A stretch of 5,042 nt of DNA from an uncultured Subdoligranulum sp. (GTDB lineage Bacteria > Bacillota_A > Clostridia > Oscillospirales > Ruminococcaceae). Below the pieces are notes generated by a model. The model did not search any database, was not told the origin of the DNA, and was given only the letters and a program-made list of their open reading frames with translations. Made by a program: the position numbers and the translations under genes. Numbering within the stretch: the stretch's first letter is position 1; every line of letters begins with the position of its first letter. The DNA lies in contig NZ_CALADU010000199.1 of the NCBI RefSeq assembly GCF_937890665.1, positions 1-5,042 of the forward strand, in the 5' to 3' direction. Shown piece after piece: positions 1-5,042 of the stretch.

Positions 1-628
1 GCACGCCGGTCACATGGCGCAGGTTCAGCACAAAACTGGCCCCGCACAGGAAAAAACTGCGGTCGGCCAGCAGCGGGGCCACCGCCTCCCGGAAGGTCAC
101 GCGGATGCTTTGGGAATCCACCGTGCCGTCGGTGCAGTAGTACCGCACGCAGCGGTCCACCCGCTCCGCACAGCGGATGCGCTCCACCAGCACGCGGCGC
201 GGCCCCTGGGCCGTCTGGACCACCACCGCGCGGCCGCGCTGGCGTTCGGCCAGGGTCCGGGCGACACCGTCCAGCACGTCAAACAGTTTTTCCCGCTCCA
301 CCGGTTTGAGCAGATAAAAGAACGCACCTACGCTGTAACTCTCCACAGCGAACTCCTCGTACCCGCTCACATAAACGACCAGCCCCGTGTCCCCCGCCGC
401 ACGCAGTTGACGCGCGGTTTCTATGCCGTTGGGGCCGGGCATTACGATGTCCAGCAGGTACAGGTCGAACCCGCCCCGCTCCTGCCGGTACTTCAACAGC
501 GCAGCGCCGCTTTCAAACTGTTCCACCCGGCCGCACAAACCGGGCCGCGCAGCCAGCCAGTCGGCCAGCAGCGCCGCCAGATGCCCGCGCTGCCGCTCTT
601 CATCGTCACACACAGCGATCCGCAGCAC
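1..628 (-). CDS. LytTR-family response regulator (AgrA/LytR type), 5' part only
   Basis: Reading leftward from a GTG at 628-626, 209 codons stay open to the window edge, so the 3' end is missing. Residues 1-125 form a receiver domain: the start LRIAVCDDEE gives the acidic pocket D8/D9, LLDIVMPG gives phospho-acceptor D60, VSGYEEF gives the switch S88, and LLKPVE gives K108. Residues about 133-209 match a LytTR DNA-binding domain (IRCAERVDRCVRYY, then FVLNLRHV, the usual SFIVNL-like strand). LytTR regulators are usually about 230-250 aa, so some 25-40 residues are lost. Family role: a cytoplasmic transcription factor phosphorylated by a GHKL-type histidine kinase, binding paired direct repeats. 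No kinase is visible. The GTG start is chosen because a strong Shine-Dalgarno lies 7 nt upstream and the only other upstream candidate in frame, a TTG, overlaps it; the frame closes at 715-713. Oddities: the CHRS-like motif before the FVLNL strand reads CGAS, and there are six cysteines. Family call is confident; target genes are inferred. Confidence 0.93.
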   Translation of the reverse strand, partial: MLRIAVCDDEERQRGHLAALLADWLAARPGLCGRVEQFESGAALLKYRQERGGFDLYLLDIVMPGPNGIETARQLRAAGDTGLVVYVSGYEEFAVESYSVGAFFYLLKPVEREKLFDVLDGVARTLAERQRGRAVVVQTAQGPRRVLVERIRCAERVDRCVRYYCTDGTVDSQSIRVTFREAVAPLLADRSFFLCGASFVLNLRHVTGV

Positions 629-635
629 CGTGATT

Positions 636-644
636 CCCCCTCCC
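636..644 (-). promoter_or_regulatory. Shine-Dalgarno of the response regulator
   Basis: On the minus strand the sequence reads GGGAGGGGG followed by 7 nt and the GTG at 628. This is a very purine-rich ribosome site at ideal spacing, and it fixes the GTG start even though no ATG is near. Confidence 0.8.
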
Positions 645-655
645 AAAAATGCAAA

Positions 656-685
656 TTTTGCGCACAGGATGCCGATTTTTGCGCA
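656..685. repeat. Phased direct repeat TTTTGCGCA (21-bp pitch), candidate regulator site
   Basis: TTTTGCGCA occurs at 656-664 and again, exactly, at 677-685, a pitch of 21 bp or two helical turns. A weaker third TGCGC core follows at 702-706. The pair ends 5 bp before the presumed -35 of the surface-protein promoter, where an activator would sit. Paired direct repeats on one DNA face are typical of LytTR regulators, and such a regulator is encoded divergently next door. The motif itself does not match the general LytTR consensus, so the link is inferred from spacing and position only. Confidence 0.45.
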
Positions 686-690
686 ACTGC

Positions 691-719
691 TTTTCCCGCC
701 CTGCGCGCTTATTTATAAT
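691..719 (+). promoter_or_regulatory. Probable promoter of the surface-protein gene
   Basis: A perfect TATAAT lies at 714-719 in a short AT-rich patch. At 17-bp spacing the -35 position (691-696) reads TTTTCC, a poor match to TTGACA. A good -10 with a weak -35 fits a promoter that needs an activator. Transcription would start near 726 and give a leader of about 90 nt. Confidence 0.6.
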
Positions 720-720
720 A

Positions 721-751
721 AACGATAGCATGGAATAGAAATACCGTCAAG
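721..751 (+). promoter_or_regulatory. Possible LytTR-type binding pair
   Basis: AACGATAGC (721-729) and ACCGTCAAG (743-751) are two imperfect fits to the published LytTR-type 9-mer pattern [TA][AC][CA]GTTN[AG][TG], as I recall it. The second fits at all but one position, the first at all but two. They are direct repeats separated by 13 bp, the usual gap. The pair sits just after the + strand -10 and over the minus-strand promoter, so binding there would more naturally repress. Short degenerate motifs like this arise by chance, so confidence is low. Confidence 0.3.
722..750 (-). promoter_or_regulatory. Probable promoter of the response regulator
   Basis: On the minus strand TTGACG (750-745, five of six consensus bases) is followed after 17 bp by TATCGT (727-722, four of six). 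Transcription would begin near 715 and give a leader of about 85 nt before the GTG. It overlaps the leader of the divergent surface-protein gene, so the two promoters are back to back and may interfere or be co-regulated. Confidence 0.45.
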
Positions 752-758
752 TGCAATC

Positions 759-776
759 TGCGCCGGAAGCGGCGCA
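759..776 (+). other. Hairpin in the 5' leader of the surface-protein mRNA
   Basis: TGCGCCG (759-765) and CGGCGCA (770-776) form a perfect 7-bp GC-rich stem with a GAAG loop. It lies inside the predicted leader, about 20 nt before the Shine-Dalgarno, and has no U-run, so it is not a terminator. It could stabilise the 5' end of the message or affect translation; no function is shown. Confidence 0.5.
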
Positions 777-796
777 TCCGATACATTCACACTGGA

Positions 797-806
797 AGGA
801 AAGGAA
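797..806 (+). promoter_or_regulatory. Shine-Dalgarno of the surface-protein gene
   Basis: AGGAAAGGAA lies 10 nt before the ATG at 817-819. It decides the start: the frame is open further upstream to a GTG at 751, but that codon has no ribosome site and would put 22 polar residues before the signal peptide. Confidence 0.8.
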
Positions 807-816
807 TCAAACGAAT

Positions 817-3800
817 ATGCTGCGCAAAACGATGTTCCAAAAGGCCCAGGCCGCAGCACTGGCCGCGGCCATGATGTTTACCGTATGCGCGCCGGGCGGC
901 ACGGCCTTTGCGGAAACCGCGCCGGACCCGGGCACGACGGCCACGCCGGAGAGCGCCGCCACGCCCGAAACGGCCCCCACCCCGACGCCGGAACCGACTG
1001 AAGCGCCGCAGTCTGCCGCTGCGCCCGCGCTGCTGGCGGCGGACGACGTGCAGACGTATGCGGGCCTGCCCAGCGGCGACCCGAATGATGGCAAGGGGAG
1101 CAACCACCTTATCAACGGCGTTTCGCCCAACGGCACGACCATCGACGTGTTCGACTACTGGCAGACGACGCAAGAGGGCCCTGATACCAACGCCAACGAC
1201 ATCGATGCGGGTATCAATGCGGGGCACGCGCTGTTGTTCGGTTCCGACATTAAGCATGGTGCTTGGAACGAATGGACCGGGGACGAAACAACACACTCCG
1301 GCATCGTCCAGAACAAATTGGGCGATGACGGCTACCCGGTGCTGGCTCTTACCGATGAACAATTGCAAAGCGCCGGCCTGGGTGGCCGCACTGCCAACGA
1401 GTCCCTCGCCTATCTGTTCAACCCCTCGAAGGACGTGAACGGCAAGGCCAGCTACCCCGACGCACAGGGTCTGCTGCAGGTGGACAGCGAAGGCTATTAC
1501 TATTATGACAGCACCAAAAACTATGCCGTCCTCTACCCTGCAGACCTGAATGATAAGGACTCCAAGAACAGCTTCGCCCTGTACGGCATTCCGGGCGGTT
1601 ATTCCCTCGAAAAAAAAGATCCACCTAAGGCACCAGTACCGGGGCAATTCTTCCCGTTCAATGCCGTGACCGAGGTTGACGAGCAAGACGGTATTATAAA
1701 CCCCTATTCTTGTGGGGATGCGAGCTTTAATCATTTCTTCGGTGTGCATATGTCCACCCGGTTCATTCAGCAGAACGGCGGCTATGTAGACCAAGATAAA
1801 AGAACGCCCGTCACCTATGAATTTTCCGGCGACGACGACGTTTGGATCTTCATTGACGGCAAGCTGGTCGCGGACCTGGGCGGCATCCACAATGCAGCTA
1901 CGGTCAACATCAATTTTGCTACGGGCAAAATCACAATCAACAACATCCCTTCCGAGGAAACGCTTGGCGAGAAGCTGGGTTATGAAAACAGCACTACCCT
2001 CCTGAACAATACTTACCACACGCTGGACTTCTTCTATCTTGAACGCGGCAACAACGACTCCAACATGCAGTTGAGGTATAACCTTGTCACCATCCCGGAA
2101 AGCACACTGCACAAGGTCGACCAGTATGGCGACCCGGTGAAAGGCGCAGAATTCCATTTGTACGGCGCGGCGGATTATGCAGCCAACGGGGTCGGTGCCC
2201 AAGTCATTGCGGAAGGCACCACGGATGTAAATGGCGAATTTGTCTTTACCCGTACGGATGAGACCGGCGAAACTTACCCCCTCACGCTTGATGAGTTGTA
2301 TAACACGTATAAGGATAGTCAGGACGCTTCCGGCAACAATCTGATGCTGGTGGAGTACGCCACTCCTCAGGGATACCGCGCCTCACACGAAATCGGCTTG
2401 TACTTCAAAGCGGCTCCCCATGATTCGGAGGAAGTATTCCTTCTGTCCAAGGACCCGTGGAGTACGGGTGCTTACGCGATTCCCCAAGTGACCGCCACCA
2501 CCGGCAACAAGATCAAGCTGCTGCCGGATTTTGACAATGATGCTTCAAAACCTGATCCGGATGAAATCTCCCTCGTGGGCGCGGACGCGGAAGACAATCC
2601 CGTCATGTTCGCTGTCATCTTCCAGAAGCAGGAGAACGGCCAATGGTACCCCATTTCGGGCGATCCCCTCACCGGCTGGCAGGTGCAGCCGGATAGAAGT
2701 TGGACCAGCATTCTGACCGCCGCAAGAACCAATCCATATGTGTTCCAGCTTGCCAGCAGCGGCGCGTATCAGGTAGAGATCGACGACCTGCCCGGCGACA
2801 TCAATACTTACTACCACATCTGTCAGGATAATACTGCCAAATACACCGTCGTTTACTACTACACCGAAGCTGATTCGTTGAACGGTGCCATAGATACCAA
2901 TACCTGGCGTATCGACGCGGACGGAACCGAGTCTACTTATCCGTTGGACCGCGTATTTTCCATGAACCTGTATGTGTCGAACATTCAGAACCAGTTGTTT
3001 GTGGAAAAACTGGACGACCAGGGCTCTCCTGTTGAGGGTGCTGAGTTTGAGCTTTGGGGGCAGTCCGACTCCCAGTCCATTGCCGAACCCACTGACGGCG
3101 CGGCTGTTCCTCCGGACTTTACTGCTTCGTTCGGTACAGTAATAACAACTACCGATGGCACTGCCCAATTTGTGAACTTGCCGGTCGGGGAGTATTACCT
3201 TGTTGAAAAATCCGCCCCCACTGGCTACAAGGTGAACGACACTCCCATCCATGTGATCGTGGACTATTCTGGCGTTTACGCCGACGCAGGCGAAGCGAAC
3301 GATGGCATCACCGTCAAGCGCGGCGTAGGCAATCTGGTGAGAAGCATGATCCAGTTTGCCGCCAACGACACGGTGGACACCACCCTGTTCAACATCCGCG
3401 CGGCACTGGCCCAGAACGTGACTTTTGACAATGGCACCATCAACTGGAAGGATGCCAACTGGGAGAGCGGCGACGTGCTGCATCTGGAATATGTGGGCGA
3501 CGAGGACAACGACAAGGGCGTAGATTACGCGCCGAAAGACGAAACCGCGCCCCGCACCCTTTCCACCGATGTGGGCTGGTCCAAGCTGCTGGTCCAGCAG
3601 TGCCCCAATTCTGACCATCAAGGCAACACCTACCCCACCGCCAACCGGACTGATTTGACAAAGCGGGACCTCACCAGCCTGTTCTCCGGCACGGTGACGG
3701 TGCAGGTCACCAACCAGCGCGTGGGTAGTTTGACGGTTACCAAGACGGTGACTGGCAACCAAGGCGAAACTAACCGCGAGTGGAACTTCACTGTTACCCT

Positions 3801-4680
3801 GACGGACGCGCAGGGCAACCCGGCAACAGACGTGAATGGTGAATACGGTGAAATGAAGTTTGAGAACGGCGTCGCCACCTTCACGCTGACGGATGGCGAC
3901 AGCAAAACCGCCAAGGACCTGCCTGCTGACCTTCACTATGAAGTGACCGAAGCCGAAGCCAACCATGACGGGTATGTTACGACTGTCGGCAGCAATCAAT
4001 CAGGCACCATTTCCATGGGCCAAACCGCTACTGTAGCCTTTACCAATTCCCGGAACGGCGAAGTCGGCAGCCTGATCGTTTCCAAGACGGTGGAGGGCGC
4101 TCAGGGCGACAAAAACAAAGACTGGAACTTCACCGTGACCCTGACGGACGCGGACGGTTCACCGGCAACAGAGGTGAATAGTGACTACGGCGAAATGACG
4201 TTTGTGAACGGCGTGGCCGAATTCACGCTGAAAGACGGCCAAAGCATCATTGCCACCAACCTGCCCGCCGGTCTGACTTATACCGTGACCGAAACCGAAG
4301 CCAACCAGGGTAACTATACCACTACGGCCCCCGGCGACAAGGGGACCATCAAGGCAAACGACACGGTGGAAGTGAACTTCACCAACACGTGGAATGCACC
4401 GAACCCGACGCCGTCCCCGGCCCCGGAGGAACCGAACGATTCCAACGATTCGGGCAGCTCGAACAGTCCTGCCCCCTCCAGCCAGCCGACGGCCCCCGCG
4501 CAGGACCCCGGCACGGACGCTGCGGACACCTCTGCGGCCACGGCGGCTTCTGCCGTGCCCCAGACCAGCGATAACAGCCCCATCGAGCTGTGGACGCTGC
4601 TGTGCGTGGTATCTCTGGGCGGCCTGCTGACGGTGTTTGCGCTTAAGCGCATCCGCCGCGGCGATCATTCCCAGCACTGA
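817..4680 (+). CDS. Large wall-anchored surface protein (putative adhesin) with fibro-slime/PA14-like head and SpaA/Cna-B stalk
   Basis: 1287 aa, complete, ending in TGA at 4678-4680. Residues 1-32 are a Sec signal peptide (LRK positive end, Ala-rich core, AFA/ET cleavage). Residues 33-75 are Pro/Thr/Ala-rich. A fibro-slime/PA14-like head follows (about 295-426: FFGVHMSTRF at 307, FSGDDDVWIFIDGKLVADLG at 336-355, H358, FFYLERG at 405). Next is a SpaA/Cna-B domain (about 429-550; K433 with E513 in VEYATPQGY), an Ig-like segment (about 560-725; GW at 620-621, DLPGDINTYYH), and a second SpaA-type domain (K731; E797 in YLVEKSAPTGY) that may extend through an insert to N966. Two tandem DUF7601-like domains follow (969-1082, 1083-1193). 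A Pro/Ser/Asp-rich linker (1194-1246) leads to the sorting signal VPQTSD (1247-1252), a hydrophobic span (1256-1276) and the KRIRR tail. Known of these families: Lys-Asn/Asp isopeptide bonds stiffen the stalk and sortase links the protein to peptidoglycan. Adhesion is inferred; no ligand can be named. No YPK-type pilin motif was seen, so a pilus backbone is less likely than an adhesin or tip protein. Confidence 0.92.
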   Translation: MLRKTMFQKAQAAALAAAMMFTVCAPGGTAFAETAPDPGTTATPESAATPETAPTPTPEPTEAPQSAAAPALLAADDVQTYAGLPSGDPNDGKGSNHLINGVSPNGTTIDVFDYWQTTQEGPDTNANDIDAGINAGHALLFGSDIKHGAWNEWTGDETTHSGIVQNKLGDDGYPVLALTDEQLQSAGLGGRTANESLAYLFNPSKDVNGKASYPDAQGLLQVDSEGYYYYDSTKNYAVLYPADLNDKDSKNSFALYGIPGGYSLEKKDPPKAPVPGQFFPFNAVTEVDEQDGIINPYSCGDASFNHFFGVHMSTRFIQQNGGYVDQDKRTPVTYEFSGDDDVWIFIDGKLVADLGGIHNAATVNINFATGKITINNIPSEETLGEKLGYENSTTLLNNTYHTLDFFYLERGNNDSNMQLRYNLVTIPESTLHKVDQYGDPVKGAEFHLYGAADYAANGVGAQVIAEGTTDVNGEFVFTRTDETGETYPLTLDELYNTYKDSQDASGNNLMLVEYATPQGYRASHEIGLYFKAAPHDSEEVFLLSKDPWSTGAYAIPQVTATTGNKIKLLPDFDNDASKPDPDEISLVGADAEDNPVMFAVIFQKQENGQWYPISGDPLTGWQVQPDRSWTSILTAARTNPYVFQLASSGAYQVEIDDLPGDINTYYHICQDNTAKYTVVYYYTEADSLNGAIDTNTWRIDADGTESTYPLDRVFSMNLYVSNIQNQLFVEKLDDQGSPVEGAEFELWGQSDSQSIAEPTDGAAVPPDFTASFGTVITTTDGTAQFVNLPVGEYYLVEKSAPTGYKVNDTPIHVIVDYSGVYADAGEANDGITVKRGVGNLVRSMIQFAANDTVDTTLFNIRAALAQNVTFDNGTINWKDANWESGDVLHLEYVGDEDNDKGVDYAPKDETAPRTLSTDVGWSKLLVQQCPNSDHQGNTYPTANRTDLTKRDLTSLFSGTVTVQVTNQRVGSLTVTKTVTGNQGETNREWNFTVTLTDAQGNPATDVNGEYGEMKFENGVATFTLTDGDSKTAKDLPADLHYEVTEAEANHDGYVTTVGSNQSGTISMGQTATVAFTNSRNGEVGSLIVSKTVEGAQGDKNKDWNFTVTLTDADGSPATEVNSDYGEMTFVNGVAEFTLKDGQSIIATNLPAGLTYTVTETEANQGNYTTTAPGDKGTIKANDTVEVNFTNTWNAPNPTPSPAPEEPNDSNDSGSSNSPAPSSQPTAPAQDPGTDAADTSAATAASAVPQTSDNSPIELWTLLCVVSLGGLLTVFALKRIRRGDHSQH
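3721..4395 (+). repeat. Tandem domain duplication within the surface protein (DUF7601-like pair)
   Basis: Residues 969-1082 and 1083-1193 are two copies of one domain, roughly 65% identical by eye over the first 88 positions. Shared landmarks are VGSL.V.KTV at the start, WNFTVTLTDA, GEM.F.NGVA.FTL and the closing FTN. The putative isopeptide Lys (K976, K1090), the VTE glutamate (E1045, E1159) and the final-strand Asn (N1077, N1190) are kept in both, so both copies look functional. At DNA level the copies share long near-identical blocks, for example around 3781-3810 and 4123-4152, so copy number could change by recombination. Confidence 0.85.
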
Positions 4681-4703
4681 CCGTAAACCGGCATAAAACA
4701 TCC

Positions 4704-4755
4704 TCATACGCGCCGCAAATTGGGCGCAAATAGGACCCAAATGTGGCGCGTGTGA
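4704..4755 (+). other. Long interrupted hairpin just after the surface-protein stop codon
   Basis: Arm TCATACGCGCC (4704-4714) pairs with GGCGCGTGTGA (4745-4755) with one G-T wobble. After GCA/TGT closure (4715-4717 with 4742-4744) and a small internal loop, TTGGG (4720-4724) pairs with CCCAA (4736-4740), leaving an 11-nt apical loop. There is no U-run after it, so alone it is not a standard terminator. It lies between the stop codon and the true terminator and could protect the 3' end of the mRNA or be a small palindromic repeat. Confidence 0.6.
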
Positions 4756-4769
4756 TGCAAACGCGACCC

Positions 4770-4815
4770 AAAAGAAAAAGCCAGCCCGGCTTTGCCGTGG
4801 CTGGCTTTTCTTTTT
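4770..4815. terminator. Strong intrinsic terminator, probably bidirectional
   Basis: AAAAGCCAGCC (4776-4786) pairs perfectly with GGCTGGCTTTT (4799-4809), and CGGC/GCCG (4787-4790 with 4794-4797) continues the stem to a TTT loop. The + strand continues with CTTTTT. The A-rich run before the stem gives an equivalent U-run on the minus strand. It ends the surface-protein transcript about 90 nt past the stop and would also stop transcription entering from the right. Confidence 0.93.
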
Positions 4816-4830
4816 GCTTTGCCGCAACGC

Positions 4831-5042
4831 GAAAAGGCTCCCCTTTAGGGGCTGCGGAGTCGAGCGCCGCCTGCGGCGGATGTGGTAAGGCAAACTGTCT
4901 TTCCCGGCGTCATAATCGCCTTTTCGGCGATTCAATACAGAGGTTCGCCCTTCGCTCATCGCTCCGGTCGTTGCCGCTGCGCGGCAAGGCAGCGGTCGCA
5001 GAATGCAAGCGCCGCTCCAAGGCGCGCAGCATGATGCGCGAA
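4831..5042. repeat. Gene-free tract of short GC-rich palindromes, possibly a degenerate dispersed intergenic repeat
   Basis: No gene with a start, ribosome site and recognisable product is seen here. The tract is a chain of small inverted repeats: CCCC-TTTA-GGGG (4840-4851), CGCCG-CCTG-CGGCG (4865-4878), AATCGCC-TTTTC-GGCGATT (4914-4932) and TTGCCGC-TGC-GCGGCAA (4971-4987). The opening GGCTCCCCTTTAGGGG resembles, from memory, intergenic palindromic repeats common in Faecalibacterium-like genomes, where the stem closes as GGGGAGC; here an A is missing, so the copy would be decayed. No transposase or clear terminal repeats are visible. The right boundary is outside the window. Element identity is an inference. 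Confidence 0.45.

Noticed and set aside
14..718. Open frame on the + strand opposite the regulator
   Set aside because: The minus-strand frame carries full receiver and LytTR motifs; the + frame is low-complexity, without recognisable domains, and is a GC-rich shadow.
751..816. In-frame GTG start giving a 1309-aa surface protein
   Set aside because: No ribosome site precedes it, the extra 22 residues are polar and would bury the signal peptide, and the ATG at 817 has a good Shine-Dalgarno.
871..891. Lipobox (FTVC) in the signal peptide
   Set aside because: Val before Cys does not fit a lipobox, and a normal signal peptidase I site (AFA/E) follows with a wall anchor at the other end.
787..3999. 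Long minus-strand open frames (787-2202 and 2545-3999) under the surface-protein gene
   Set aside because: They lie antisense to a gene with clear domains and have Arg/Val-rich translations without motifs. They follow from codon bias in the real gene.
817..4680. Pilus major subunit
   Set aside because: No clear YPKN-type pilin lysine motif was found, and no sortase C or second pilin gene is in the window; the size and head domain fit an adhesin or tip protein better.
4159..4959. Minus-strand frame running from the hairpin-rich tract through the terminator into the gene
   Set aside because: It crosses a strong terminator and the antisense of the tandem domains; the translation is Arg-rich and unrecognisable.
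4956..5042. Short minus-strand frame entering from the right edge and ending in TGA at 4958-4956
   Set aside because: The 28 visible codons show no family features and overlap a palindrome; a gene end is possible but not supported.
4831..5042. CRISPR array or attachment site
   Set aside because: The palindromes differ from one another and are not regularly spaced direct repeats; no cas, integrase or duplicated core is seen.

Overview
The window holds one complete gene, a large cell-wall-anchored surface protein (817-4680, + strand, 1287 aa). It also holds the 5' part of a divergently transcribed LytTR-type response regulator that runs off the left edge (628 to 1, - strand), the intergenic control region between them (629-816), and a gene-free, hairpin-rich right end (4681-5042). 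The DNA is GC-rich by eye. A Gram-positive secretion signal, a C-terminal sorting signal of the form VPQTSDNS, isopeptide-type SpaA/Cna-B domains and a LytTR regulator together suggest a GC-rich gut Clostridia, most likely the Oscillospiraceae/Ruminococcaceae group (Gemmiger, Subdoligranulum or Faecalibacterium-like). That placement is an inference from style, not from a marker gene.

Left (1-628): the regulator has a full receiver domain (acidic pocket D8/D9, phospho-acceptor D60, S88, K108) and most of a LytTR DNA-binding domain. Its partner kinase, if any, would lie beyond the left edge.

Middle (629-816): two promoters face apart and overlap. The + strand one has a perfect TATAAT box. The region also holds a TTTTGCGCA direct repeat at 21-bp pitch and a weaker LytTR-like pair at 22-bp pitch. 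Two-turn pitches are what LytTR proteins usually bind, so the simplest working model is that the regulator controls the adhesin and/or itself.

Right of that (817-4680): the surface protein has, in order, a signal peptide, a Pro/Thr-rich stalk, a fibro-slime/PA14-like head, a series of isopeptide-type Ig-like domains ending in a tandem duplicated pair, a Pro/Ser-rich wall-spanning linker and an LPXTG-like anchor with Ser in place of Gly. It is probably an adhesin. No sortase or pilin partner is visible. An A8 tract early in the head domain could allow on/off switching by slippage.

End (4681-5042): a long hairpin without a U-tract comes first, then a strong bidirectional terminator, then about 200 bases of small GC-rich palindromes that look like a degenerate dispersed intergenic repeat. 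I see no wholly new system. The more interesting points are the putative regulator-adhesin control region, the A8 tract, the variant anchor and the tandem 3' structures.
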